Source of the DNA: Jhaorihella thermophila
Lineage (GTDB): Bacteria; Pseudomonadota; Alphaproteobacteria; Rhodobacterales; Rhodobacteraceae
Reading direction: 5' to 3'
DNA: 64,000 nt
Assembly (NCBI RefSeq): GCF_900108275.1
Contig: NZ_FNVD01000002.1
Span: 62,001-126,000, forward strand
Each line of letters starts with the position of its first letter. The stretch's first letter is position 1. Below are positions 36,765 through 45,682 of this stretch, piece by piece. The translations under genes were made by a program, and so were the position numbers. Under the pieces are notes generated by a model, which worked only from the letters and a program-made list of their open reading frames with translations, ran no database searches and was not told the DNA's origin.

Positions 36765-37839
36765 CGGCATCCCCCTTGATCACCAGATCGCCGTTTTCCC
36801 CGAAATAGAAGCAATGTTCGGGCGCCATGTAGAATTCGTGCTCTTCGCCCACCTTGTAAGCGTGGACACCGGGGGACAGCGACACCCAGACATGGCCGCC
36901 CATCTCGAAATGCGCCACGCTTTCGGATCCGCTCAGTTCGGTGATGCGCACGACGCCGCGGATCGGCACGGTGCGTTCGTGCACCGGAACCGGGCTCACG
37001 AAATGGGGGCGCACTCCGACGGTATAGGCGCCGTCGGGGATCGCGGCGACGGCGCCCTCGACGGTCCAGCCGTGGCCCCCCGCCAGCTCGATCCGGTTGC
37101 CGCGCTTCACCACCGGGGCAAGGTTTACCGGCGGGTCCGAGAACACGGTGGCCGAAAGCTGGTTCGCCGGATTGTGGTAGATTTCGGTGGTCGGGCCGAA
37201 CTGCACGATCCGCCCTTCATGCACCAGCGCCGTGCGCCCGCCCAGCAGCAGCGCCTCGGTCGGCTCGGAGGTGGCATAGACGATCACCGTGCCGCGCCCG
37301 GCCAACAGGTCGGGCAGCTGTTCGCGCAACTCCTCGCGCAACTTGTAGTCGAGGTTCGCCAGCGGTTCGTCCAGAAAGATCGCCTTGCTTTCCTTGACGA
37401 TGGCGCGGGCCAGGGCGCAGCGCTGCTGTTGCCCTCCGGACAGTTCGTCGGGGCGACGGTGCAGCATCGGACGCAATTGCAGGATATCGGCGGCTTGTTC
37501 GACCCGGCCGGCGATCTCGGATTTCGGTATGCCGGCCACCCTCAGCGGCGAGGCGATGTTGTCGAACACCGTCATGTGCGGGTAATTGATGAAGAACTGG
37601 TGCACCAGGCTGATGTTGCGCTTTTGCGGCGACAGGCCGGTGACGTTCTCGCCATCCACCCGGATCTCGCCGCTGGTCGGCTTTTCCAGCCCGGCCATCA
37701 GCTTGATCAGCGTGCTCTTGCCCGCGTTGGTCGCGCCGAGGAGGATATTGAACTCCCCCGGTTCGAGCCGCAGCGACGTCTCGTGGATATGCGTGTCCGC
37801 ACCGACACGCTTGGTGACGTTTCTCAGTTCGAGCGTCAT
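36757..37839 (-). CDS. glpS: Glycerol ABC transporter ATPase GlpS (switch His replaced)
   Basis: A 360-residue ATPase with Walker A GATNAGKS (35-42), signature LSGGQ (133-137) and Walker B IFLDEP (154-159). The H-loop position reads YATSEPTEAL, with Ser191 in place of the catalytic switch His. The C-terminal domain is of MalK type. It pairs with GlpT as a heterodimer. It lies 100 bases downstream of the binding-protein gene, with a strong hairpin in between. Confidence 0.92.
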   Translation of the reverse strand: MTLELRNVTKRVGADTHIHETSLRLEPGEFNILLGATNAGKSTLIKLMAGLEKPTSGEIRVDGENVTGLSPQKRNISLVHQFFINYPHMTVFDNIASPLRVAGIPKSEIAGRVEQAADILQLRPMLHRRPDELSGGQQQRCALARAIVKESKAIFLDEPLANLDYKLREELREQLPDLLAGRGTVIVYATSEPTEALLLGGRTALVHEGRIVQFGPTTEIYHNPANQLSATVFSDPPVNLAPVVKRGNRIELAGGHGWTVEGAVAAIPDGAYTVGVRPHFVSPVPVHERTVPIRGVVRITELSGSESVAHFEMGGHVWVSLSPGVHAYKVGEEHEFYMAPEHCFYFGENGDLVIKGDADG

Positions 37840-37886
37840 GTCCTTCCATCCCCGTGCCCGCGCCTTGGCGGGCAGGTCAGCCGACA

Positions 37887-37912
37887 GGCCGGGGCCCCGA
37901 AAGGCCCCGGCC
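37887..37912 (-). terminator. Intercistronic hairpin between glpV and glpS
   Basis: A perfect 10-bp GC stem (GGCCGGGGCC / GGCCCCGGCC) with 6-base loop CCGAAA. It lacks a U-tract, so it is better read as a stabiliser of the glpV 3' end or partial attenuator, keeping binding protein in excess over the ATPases and permeases. Confidence 0.6.
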
Positions 37913-37939
37913 GCGATCTTGGCCGTCAGGTTCGCGCGA

Positions 37940-39712
37940 TCAGTTCGCGCTGGCCCAACGCTTGATCAGTTCGTCATAGTCGATGGTTTCGCCCTGCGGC
38001 TTTTCGTTCGCCAGCTTGGCCTTGGCGCCGCCCTTGCCCAGCCATTCCTCGGCCGGCTTTTCGGGGTTGAGCCGCGGGCCGCAGCCGCCATAGACGCCGG
38101 CCGCCTTGTCGGCCTGCTCCATACGCGCCATGACCTGATCCATCTCGGAGGCGAGACGGTCCATCGCCTCTTGCGGGGTGAACGCGCCCGAGTTCACGTC
38201 GCCGATCTGCTGCCACCAGATCTGCGCGAGCTTGGGGTAATCCGGCACGTTGATGCCGGTCGGCGTCCACAGCACCCGGTCGGGCGAGCGATAGAATTCC
38301 ACCAGGCCGCCCAGTTTCGGGGCGCGCTCGGTGAAGCTGTCGTGCCGGATGGTGGAGTCGCGAATGAAGGTCAGGCCGACATGGCTCTTGGTCACGTCCA
38401 CGGTCTTGGAGGTGACGAACTGGGCATAGAGCCAGGCTGCCTTGGCCCGGTCCATCGGCGTGGACTTGAAGAAGGTCCACGATCCGCAGTCCTGATAGCC
38501 CAGCTTCTGCCCCTCTTCCCAATAAGGGCCGTGCGGGCTGGGTGCCATCCGCCACAGCGGCATGCCGTTCTCGTCCACGGTGTTGTTGCCTTCCGACCGC
38601 GGCTTGACCATGTCGGCGGTGAAGGCGGTGTACCAGAAGATCTGCTGAGCCACATTGCCCTGGCTGAGCGCCGGCAGCGACTGGTAGAAGTCGTAGGACG
38701 CGGCCCCCGGCGGGGCGTATTTGCGCAGCCATTCATCCCATTTGCGGATCGCATAGACCGCCGCCGGGCCGTTCGCCGCGCCGCCGCGCGTGACCGAGGC
38801 ACCGGCCGGGTTGCACGAACCCGCCTCCATGCGGATGCCCCATTCGTCGATCGGAACGCCGTTCGGCAGCCCCTTGGAGCCCGCGCCGGCCATCGACAGC
38901 CAGGCGTCGGTCATCCGCCAGCCGAGGTCGGGCGCGCGCTTGCCATAGTCCATGTGACCATAGACCCGCACGCCGTCGATTTCCTTCACATGCTCGGTAA
39001 AGAACTCGGCGATGTCCTCGTAGGCCGACCAGTTGACCGGCACGCCCAGGTCGTAGCCGTAGAGCTCCTTGAACTTCTTCTTCAGATCTTCGCGGTCGAA
39101 CCAGTCCTTGCGGAACCAGTAGAGGTTCGCGAACTGCTGGTCGGGCAGCTGATAGAGCTTGCCGTCGGGGCCGGTGGTGAACGACTTGCCGATGAAGTCG
39201 TCCAGATCCAGGCCCGGGTTGGTCACGTCGGCCCATTCGCCCGCCATCATGTCCGACAGCGTATAGGCCAGCTGCATCCGGCTGTGCGTGCCGATCAGGT
39301 CGGAGTCGTTGATGTAGCCGTCATACAGGTTGCGCTTGGTCTGCATCTGGGTCTGCACCGCCTGCACGACTTCGCCCTCGCCCAGAAGCTGGTGGTTGAC
39401 CTTGATGCCGGTGATTTCCTCGAACGCCTTGGTCAGGACTTCGGATTCGTAGCTGTGCGTCGGGATGGTTTCCGACAGCACGTTGATTTCCATGCCCTTG
39501 AACGGCTCGGCGGCCTTGATGAACCACTCCATCTCGGCCAGCTGTTCGTCCTTGCTGAGCGCGGACCGGGTGAATTCGGTCTCGATCCACTTCTGCGCCG
39601 CGTCCATGCCCTGCGCCGCCGCGCGCGTGGCCCAGAAGCTACCGCCCCCTGCCACCATCGCGGTTGACAGCGCGGTCGCCGCGGTTCCGGTCAGGAATTC
39701 CCTTCTTCGCAT
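37940..39712 (-). CDS. glpV: Glycerol ABC transporter periplasmic binding protein GlpV
   Basis: A 590-residue extracellular solute-binding protein with a twin-arginine-like signal (MRRREFLTGTAATALS, cleavage after AAA near residue 34). At about 590 residues it is longer than most sugar-binding proteins and matches GlpV of rhizobia. It captures glycerol for GlpSTPQ. It is the first gene of the minus-strand operon, divergent from glpR with 157 bases between; the AT-rich sequence there holds a candidate GlpR site. Confidence 0.92.
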   Translation of the reverse strand: MRRREFLTGTAATALSTAMVAGGGSFWATRAAAQGMDAAQKWIETEFTRSALSKDEQLAEMEWFIKAAEPFKGMEINVLSETIPTHSYESEVLTKAFEEITGIKVNHQLLGEGEVVQAVQTQMQTKRNLYDGYINDSDLIGTHSRMQLAYTLSDMMAGEWADVTNPGLDLDDFIGKSFTTGPDGKLYQLPDQQFANLYWFRKDWFDREDLKKKFKELYGYDLGVPVNWSAYEDIAEFFTEHVKEIDGVRVYGHMDYGKRAPDLGWRMTDAWLSMAGAGSKGLPNGVPIDEWGIRMEAGSCNPAGASVTRGGAANGPAAVYAIRKWDEWLRKYAPPGAASYDFYQSLPALSQGNVAQQIFWYTAFTADMVKPRSEGNNTVDENGMPLWRMAPSPHGPYWEEGQKLGYQDCGSWTFFKSTPMDRAKAAWLYAQFVTSKTVDVTKSHVGLTFIRDSTIRHDSFTERAPKLGGLVEFYRSPDRVLWTPTGINVPDYPKLAQIWWQQIGDVNSGAFTPQEAMDRLASEMDQVMARMEQADKAAGVYGGCGPRLNPEKPAEEWLGKGGAKAKLANEKPQGETIDYDELIKRWASAN

Positions 39713-39788
39713 GTTGCCCTCCCAATTGGTTTCAGATTGCTTGCGTCAATCTGCGGCGAGATGGTTGTAGGAAACAAAGTGAAAGTCA

Positions 39789-39804
39789 AACGAAAAAAAT
39801 CGTT
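39789..39804. promoter_or_regulatory. Candidate GlpR operator in the glpV-glpR gap
   Basis: Inverted repeat AACGA-N6-TCGTT in an A-rich stretch that also contains GAAACAAAGTGAAAG just to the left. DeoR-type GlpR repressors bind AT-rich repeats of this kind and are released by glycerol 3-phosphate. Position between the divergent genes fits; the match to a defined consensus is only suggestive. Confidence 0.45.
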
Positions 39805-39869
39805 GTTCAACCTTGCCGCGCCGCCTACAAATTGCAACGAGATGTCGCCCCGTGGAGGAGACACCAACC

Positions 39870-40646
39870 GTGAGCGTGACCAACAGGAAAGAGGAGATCC
39901 TGAATCTCCTGCGCGAAAAGGACCGCGTGAACGTCGAGGATCTCTCGCGTCGCTTCGGCGTGAGCACACAGACGATTCGCAGCGACCTGCGCGATCTGGC
40001 GCAGGCGGGGCTGGTGGCTCGCACGCATGGCGGCGCGCGGCGCGTCACCTCCGCGTCGAACCGCGACTACAACGAACGGCGCAAGCTGAATGCCGGCGCC
40101 AAGGAACGGATCGGGCGGATGGCGGCATCGCTGATCCCCAACGACTGCTCGGTCACCCTGAATATCGGCACCACGACCGAACAGGTCGCCCGCGCCCTTG
40201 TGGGGCATGAAAACCTGATGGTGCTGTCCAACAACATCAATATCATCAACATGATGCTGGGGGCGCCGTCGAAGGAGCTGGTCCTGGTCGGCGGCGCGGT
40301 CCGGCAAAGCGACGGCGCCATCGTCGGCGAGGACGCGGTCGAGTTCATCTCGCGCTACAAGGTGGACTATGCGGTGATCGGCGCCTCGGCGCTGGACGAA
40401 GACGGCGCCGTGCTGGATCACGACCCGCGCGAGGTGTCGGTGGCCCGCGCCATCTTGCGCAATGCGCGCACGACGGTCCTGGTCTGCGACCACTCCAAGT
40501 TCGACCGCACCGCGCCGGTGCGGATCTGCAATCTGGCCGAACTGGACTATTTCGTCACCGACGCCCCCCCGCCGGCCGCCTTTGCCCGGGCCGCCGCCGA
40601 GGCGGGAACCGAAATCGTCATCGCGGACGGGGACGATGAACGATAG
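39870..40646 (+). CDS. glpR: DeoR-family glycerol-3-phosphate regulon repressor
   Basis: A 258-residue DeoR regulator. The HTH is NVEDLSRRFGVSTQTIRSDLRDLAQAGLVARTHGGA; the C-terminal sugar-phosphate-sensing domain contains LNIGTTTEQVARAL, LSNNINIINMM and VLVGGAVRQSDGAIVGEDAVEF. I chose the GTG start at 39870 because GGAGGAG lies 9 bases upstream and the conserved NRKEEIL begins there. It overlaps glpD by 11 bases. Confidence 0.93.
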   Translation: MSVTNRKEEILNLLREKDRVNVEDLSRRFGVSTQTIRSDLRDLAQAGLVARTHGGARRVTSASNRDYNERRKLNAGAKERIGRMAASLIPNDCSVTLNIGTTTEQVARALVGHENLMVLSNNINIINMMLGAPSKELVLVGGAVRQSDGAIVGEDAVEFISRYKVDYAVIGASALDEDGAVLDHDPREVSVARAILRNARTTVLVCDHSKFDRTAPVRICNLAELDYFVTDAPPPAAFARAAAEAGTEIVIADGDDER

Positions 40647-42237
40647 CGGGCACGAGGTTTACGACCTGTTCGTCATCGGCGGCGGCATCAACGGCTGCGG
40701 CATCGCCCGCGACGCGGCTGGGCGCGGCCTGTCGGTGGCCCTGGCCGAGATGGGCGATCTGGGCTGGGCCACGTCATCGTCCTCGACCAAGCTGTTCCAC
40801 GGCGGCCTGCGCTATCTGGAGTATTTCGAGTTCCGGCTGGTCCGCGAAGCGCTGGAAGAGCGCGAGGTTCTGCTGACGGCGATGCCGCATATCAGCTGGC
40901 CGATGCGGTTCGTGCTGCCCTATCACCCGGACATGCGATTCGACAGCGACACGCCGACCTCGCGGTTGCTGTCGATCTTCATGCCGTGGCTCAAGGGGCG
41001 GCGACCGGCCTGGCTGATCCGGCTGGGACTGTTTCTCTATGATCACCTGGGCGGGCGAAGGATCCTGCCGGGCACGACCTCGGTGGATCTGCGCAACGAC
41101 CCCGCCGGGCGCCCGCTCAAGCCGAAATTCCGCAAAGCCTATGAATATTCCGACTGCTGGGTGCAGGATTCGCGGCTGGTGGTGCTGAACGCCCGTGATG
41201 CAGCCGCCCGCGGCGCGCGGATCATGCCGCGCACCCGCGTCACCTCGGCCCGGCGCGAGGGCGATCTGTGGCTGGTTGATTTGCTGGACGAGGCATCGGG
41301 ACAGTCAGAAACCCTGCGCGCCCGCGCGCTGGTCAATGCCGGCGGCCCCTGGGTGGCCGAGATCATCCGCGATACGATTCATGTGCCCTCGCGCGAGGGC
41401 GTGCGGCTGGTGCGCGGCAGCCATATCGTCACGCGCAGGCTTTACGACCACGACAAGTGCTATTTCTTTCAGGGCACAGACGGGCGGATCATCTTTTCCA
41501 TACCCTATGAGGACGATTTCACCCTGATCGGCACCACCGACGAGGATCACCCCGACGCCGACGAACCGCCCGTCTGCACCGACAAGGAAAAGCGCTACCT
41601 GGCTGAGCGCGCGTCGGAATATTTCGCCAACCCGGTGACCGAGGACGACATCGTCTGGACCTATTCCGGGGTTCGGCCGCTCTATGACGACGGGGCCAAG
41701 TCGGCGACCGCGGCGACGCGCGATTATGTGCTGTCGCTGGATAGCACGGGCGGCGCGCCGCTGCTGAATGTCTTTGGCGGCAAGATCACCACCTACCGCC
41801 GCCTGGCCGAGGCGGCGATGGCAAAGCTGAATACGTTCTTTCCCGCGGCCGGCGGCAACTGGACGGCGCGCGTGGCGCTGCCGGGCGGGGATTTCCCGGT
41901 GGATGGCGTCGATGCCCTGATCGCCGAACTGCGGCAAGCGTATCCCTTCCTGGATCTTGCCTGGGCGCGGCGGCTGGTGCGCACCTACGGCACCGAGGCC
42001 CGGACCATCTTGCAGGGCGCGGATCGGCGCGAGGACCTGGGCGAGGATTTCGGCGCAACGATCACCGCCCGCGAACTCGACTGGGGCGCTGCCCACGAAT
42101 GGGTGCGCTGCGCCGAGGATTTCGTGTGGCGCCGCACCCGGCTGGGGCTGAAGTTGACCGACGCGCAGGTGGCGCGGATCGACGCCTACCTGCGCACCCG
42201 GCCGGAACCGGACGCGTTGCCTCAGACCGGTCGATAG
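40636..42237 (+). CDS. glpD: Glycerol-3-phosphate dehydrogenase (FAD, aerobic)
   Basis: A 533-residue membrane-associated flavoprotein that oxidises glycerol 3-phosphate to dihydroxyacetone phosphate and passes electrons to quinone. FAD-binding motif: DLFVIGGGINGCGIARDAAG (about 10-29), then TSSSSTKLFHGGLRYLEYFEFRLV and a C-terminal NVFGGKITTYRRLAE. The ATG at 40636 lies inside the glpR 3' end. No glycerol kinase gene is in the window, so glpK must be elsewhere. The 3' end overlaps the convergent carbonic anhydrase locus by 16 bases. Confidence 0.95.
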   Translation: MNDSGHEVYDLFVIGGGINGCGIARDAAGRGLSVALAEMGDLGWATSSSSTKLFHGGLRYLEYFEFRLVREALEEREVLLTAMPHISWPMRFVLPYHPDMRFDSDTPTSRLLSIFMPWLKGRRPAWLIRLGLFLYDHLGGRRILPGTTSVDLRNDPAGRPLKPKFRKAYEYSDCWVQDSRLVVLNARDAAARGARIMPRTRVTSARREGDLWLVDLLDEASGQSETLRARALVNAGGPWVAEIIRDTIHVPSREGVRLVRGSHIVTRRLYDHDKCYFFQGTDGRIIFSIPYEDDFTLIGTTDEDHPDADEPPVCTDKEKRYLAERASEYFANPVTEDDIVWTYSGVRPLYDDGAKSATAATRDYVLSLDSTGGAPLLNVFGGKITTYRRLAEAAMAKLNTFFPAAGGNWTARVALPGGDFPVDGVDALIAELRQAYPFLDLAWARRLVRTYGTEARTILQGADRREDLGEDFGATITARELDWGAAHEWVRCAEDFVWRRTRLGLKLTDAQVARIDAYLRTRPEPDALPQTGR

Positions 42238-42875
42238 GCGCCGGTTTCCGGGTCGTAATATTCCAGCCCGCCCTCGCCGATGTCGTGCCACGGGCCGTGC
42301 AGGGTCAGCACGCCCGCGCTGACGGCCTCCTGAACGAAGGGAAAGGTCATCAGGTTTTCAAGCGAGGCCACGACCGCCTGTTTCTCGAACGCGCGTTCCT
42401 GCGCGGCGGCGTCCTCGATCCCGGCGACCAGGTCGTATTTCGGCCGCAGGATGTCCATCCAGCGGCCGACGAAATTGTCCTGCGCCCCCGGCACCGGCGG
42501 ATTTCCCTTGCAGATCTCGATGCAGCCCTTCACCCCGCCGCATTGCGAATGGCCCATCACGATCACATGCGCGACCTTGAGCGCCAGAACAGCATATTCC
42601 AGAACCGCCGACGTGCCGTGATGCCCGCCGTCGGGTTCGTAGGGCGGCACCAGATTGGCAATGTTGCGATGGATGAAGAACTCGCCCTGGTCGGCGCCGA
42701 ACAGCGAGGTCACATGCACGCGGCTGTCGCAGCAGGAAATCACCATTGCGCGGGGATGCTGGCCCTCGCTGGCCAGGTGGCGGTACCAGGCCTGGTTTTC
42801 CTTCTAGGCGGTGGCTCTCCATCCGTGATAGCGCTGGACCAGATAGCCCGGCAACGGGCTTGCATGTTTCGTCAT
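42222..42875 (-). pseudogene. Beta-carbonic anhydrase, interrupted by an in-frame TAG
   Basis: From the ATG at 42875 the frame reads MTKHASPLPGYLVQRYHGWR and then hits TAG at 42806-42804 (codon 24). The same frame continues with KENQAWYRHLASEGQHPRAM and the intact enzyme to 42222, 217 codons in all. Zinc-site motifs CCDSRV and HSQCGG are intact. Family members have Tyr at the stop position, and TAC or TAT to TAG is a single change. As read, only a 174-residue form from the internal ATG at 42746 could be made; it keeps the active site but lacks the N-terminal helices. Function: reversible CO2 hydration. Confidence 0.8.
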
Positions 42876-43018
42876 GACCCCACTTCCCTCTATTCCACGC
42901 GCCCGGATACACCGGGTTGACGGAAAATTCGACGCATTTCTGCCCTACGCGGAAACCATTTGCAAACCCCGCCCGGCGCATGATCGCCCCCGGTCGTGGG
43001 GGCCACGAAACAATCGGG

Positions 43019-43408
43019 GTGAATGTGGTGGGACAACTGTTGACGCTCAGACAGGTGGAAACCGTCCGGCTGGATCCGGACCGGCTGGAGCTGCTCTACA
43101 GCCAGATGGGAGAGGCCGCCGCCGACGACGTGATCTGCCGCGCGGTCGAAGAGCTTGCGATACGCCTGACGCGGACAGAGCAGCAGTGGCGCAACGGCGA
43201 CTGGCACGAAATGGCCCGGACCGCGCGGTCGCTGATCGCGATCGCCGATCAGGTCGGCATGACCAAGCTCGCCCGAATCGCCGGCGACGTGGTCCAGGCC
43301 GCGCGCGCCGGGGACAGCGCCGCGGTGGGCGCGACGCTCTTTCGCCTGATCCGGGTGGGGGAACGGTCGCTGACCGCAATATGGGATCTGCAGGATCTGT
43401 CGGGGTGA
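43019..43408 (+). CDS. Hpt-like helical protein without phosphoacceptor His
   Basis: About 130 residues, mostly helical. The stretch NGDWHEMARTARSLIAIADQVGMTKLARIAGDVVQAARAGDSAAV follows the pattern of a histidine phosphotransfer (Hpt) four-helix bundle, but the usual phosphorylated His is Arg/Ala here. The start is uncertain: GTG at 43019, 43025 or 43028, all ahead of the conserved LLTLRQVETVRLDPDRL; a longer ATG frame from 42917 looks non-coding. It is 67 bases upstream of the aminopeptidase gene. Function not known. Confidence 0.6.
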   Translation: MNVVGQLLTLRQVETVRLDPDRLELLYSQMGEAAADDVICRAVEELAIRLTRTEQQWRNGDWHEMARTARSLIAIADQVGMTKLARIAGDVVQAARAGDSAAVGATLFRLIRVGERSLTAIWDLQDLSG

Positions 43409-43475
43409 CGAGACGGGACTTGCAGGCAGCGACCACCGGGATAGTCTTCGGCGCGACAACTGCAGGAGACGCGAC

Positions 43476-44858
43476 ATGGCCCCGACATTCGCCCGACGCG
43501 AAGACGGCACGATTCCGCTTCACGCCATTGGCAAGGACGATCTGGACGACTGGCTGAAGGGCCAGGACGCCGCGGTCGGGCGCTGGGTTCATGCCAACGG
43601 GTTCACCGGCGCGCGGGGACAGGCGCTCATGGTGCCGGGGCCGGAGGGCGCGCCGGTCATGGCGCTCGCGGGGCTGGGCGACGCGCAGGACCGGGCGCGG
43701 CACCGCTTCGTGCTGGCCGCCGCGGTGGCGGGGCTGGGCGAAGGCGCCTATGACATCGTTTCGGGGCTGACGGGGCAGGCGCTCGAGAACGAGTGTTTCG
43801 GCTGGCTGATGTCCACCCATCGGTTCGACCGCTACAAGGCGCGGACGCCGGTCAAGGCGCGGCTGGTGGTGCCGCGCGGCGTGGACGCGGCGCGGGTCGA
43901 AACGCTGGCCGCGGCCGAGGCGCTGACCCGCGACCTGATCGACACGCCGGCGGCGGACATGGGGCCCGATGAGCTGGAAGCCGCCACACGGGATCTTGCC
44001 GCGGCCTTTGGCGGCTCGGTCCAGGTGACCGAGGGCGAAGAGCTGCTGTCGGCCAACTTTCCGATGATCCACGCGGTGGGCCGCGCCGCCGCGCGCGCGC
44101 CGCGCCTGATCGACATGCGCTGGGGCGAGACCGGGCCGCGGCTGACGCTGGTCGGCAAGGGGGTGTGTTTCGACACCGGCGGGCTGGATCTGAAACCCGC
44201 CTCGGCCATGGCGCTGATGAAAAAGGACATGGGCGGCGCGGCGACGGTTCTGGGGCTGGCCCGCGCGATCATGGGGCTGGGCCAGAAGCTGCGGCTGCGG
44301 GTGCTGATCCCGGCGGTGGAGAATGCCGTGTCGGGCAGCGCGATGCGGCCGGGCGACATCCTGACCTCGCGCAAGGGGCTGACGGTGGAGGTCAACAATA
44401 CTGATGCCGAAGGGCGGCTGGTGCTGGCCGATGCGCTGGCGCTGGCGGATGAAGAGGCGCCGGAATTGATCCTGTCGATGGCGACCCTGACGGGGGCGGC
44501 ACGGGTGGCGGTGGGGCCGGATCTTGCGCCGTTCTATACCGATGACGATGCCGCGGCGACGGCCTTGGCCGAGGCGGCGGAAACTGTGGCCGATCCGGTC
44601 TGGCGGATGCCGTTCCATGCCCCCTATGAGGAGATGATCGAACCGGCCAATGCCGATCTGGACAACGCCCCGGCCGGCGGCTTTGCCGGGTCGATCACAG
44701 CGGCGCTGTTCCTGCGCCGGTTCGTGACGGCTTCGCGCTATGTGCATTTCGACATCTACGCCTGGCAGCCCAAGCCGGCCCCGGCGCGCCCCAAGGGCGG
44801 CACGGGCCAGGGTGCCCGGGCGATCCTGCAGGCCTTGCCCCGGCTGTTGCCGGAATGA
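43476..44858 (+). CDS. Leucyl aminopeptidase family protein (M17)
   Basis: A 460-residue M17 metallopeptidase that removes N-terminal residues from peptides in the cytoplasm. Family motifs: GKGVCFDTGGLDLKPASAM (metal Asp and Lys), KKDMGGAATVLG, and the hallmark NTDAEGRLVLADAL. It is of the shorter PepB-like type common in alphaproteobacteria. Its stop overlaps the start of the NlpC/P60 gene (ATGA); pairing of these two genes suggests a role in recycling cell-wall or dietary peptides. Confidence 0.93.
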   Translation: MAPTFARREDGTIPLHAIGKDDLDDWLKGQDAAVGRWVHANGFTGARGQALMVPGPEGAPVMALAGLGDAQDRARHRFVLAAAVAGLGEGAYDIVSGLTGQALENECFGWLMSTHRFDRYKARTPVKARLVVPRGVDAARVETLAAAEALTRDLIDTPAADMGPDELEAATRDLAAAFGGSVQVTEGEELLSANFPMIHAVGRAAARAPRLIDMRWGETGPRLTLVGKGVCFDTGGLDLKPASAMALMKKDMGGAATVLGLARAIMGLGQKLRLRVLIPAVENAVSGSAMRPGDILTSRKGLTVEVNNTDAEGRLVLADALALADEEAPELILSMATLTGAARVAVGPDLAPFYTDDDAAATALAEAAETVADPVWRMPFHAPYEEMIEPANADLDNAPAGGFAGSITAALFLRRFVTASRYVHFDIYAWQPKPAPARPKGGTGQGARAILQALPRLLPE

Positions 44859-45682
44859 GCGATCCGCGCCGCACTCCGGCCAATTCCCGCGTGGTGGCCG
44901 CGCATCTGCCCGATGCCGCGCCGGGCGCGGTCCGGGTGTCGGGCGCGCCGCGCCGCATCGCCCGACCGGTCATCGATCTGTTGCGTGTGCCGGGCGGCGC
45001 GCGGGATCGGCAGCTCTTGTTCGGCGAAACGGTCACGGTTTACGAGGATCGTGACGGCTGGGCCTTCGTGCAGGCCGAACGGGACGGCTATGTCGGCTAT
45101 CTGCGCACGGACATGCTGGCCCCGGCACGGACGGCAACGCATTGGGTCGCGACTCCGGCAACGCATGCCTACGCGGAGCCCGACATGAAATCGCCCGACC
45201 TCATGGCGCTGAGCCTGGGCAGCCGATTGACCGTGACCGGCACGCGGGGCCGGTTTGCCGAAACGCCGGATGGCTTTGTGCCGTGGGTGCATTTGCGCGA
45301 GATCGGCGTCCCGATGTCCGATCCGGTCGCCGTGGCGCGACTGTTTCTTGGCACGCCCTATCTCTGGGGTGGCAACAGCTGGTGGGGGATCGACTGTTCC
45401 GGGCTGGTGCAGGCGGCGATGCTGGCCTGCGGCATCCCCTGCCCCGGCGACAGCGACCAGCAAGAGGCGGAGTTGGGAGAGCTACTGCCGCCGAACATGC
45501 CGCCGCAGCGCGGCGACCTTCTGTTCTGGAAGGGGCATGTGGCGTTCTTCGCGGATGCCGATGTGCTGCTTCATGCCAATGCGCATCACATGGCCGTGGC
45601 GGTTGAACCGTTGCAGAAGGCTATCGACCGCATCGCGGGGCAGGGCGACGGGCCGGTGACGGCGCACAAACGGTTGCGCTAG
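44855..45682 (+). CDS. NlpC/P60-family peptidase with SH3-like domains
   Basis: A 275-residue protein: two SH3-like segments (about 25-85 and 95-145), then an NlpC/P60 domain with the catalytic Cys in WWGIDCSGLVQAAML, the His in WKGHVAFFAD and a third polar residue in LHANAHHM. These enzymes cleave D-Glu-dipeptide bonds in peptidoglycan peptides. No signal peptide is visible, so it likely acts on imported muropeptides in the cytoplasm, as for the dipeptidyl-peptidase VI type. Its stop codon lies in a 21-base tandem duplication. Confidence 0.9.
   Translation: MSDPRRTPANSRVVAAHLPDAAPGAVRVSGAPRRIARPVIDLLRVPGGARDRQLLFGETVTVYEDRDGWAFVQAERDGYVGYLRTDMLAPARTATHWVATPATHAYAEPDMKSPDLMALSLGSRLTVTGTRGRFAETPDGFVPWVHLREIGVPMSDPVAVARLFLGTPYLWGGNSWWGIDCSGLVQAAMLACGIPCPGDSDQQEAELGELLPPNMPPQRGDLLFWKGHVAFFADADVLLHANAHHMAVAVEPLQKAIDRIAGQGDGPVTAHKRLR

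Noticed and set aside
37586-39667. A 693-codon plus-strand open frame over glpV and glpS
   Set aside because: Antisense to well-supported transporter genes; His/Arg/Val-rich composition typical of shadow frames.
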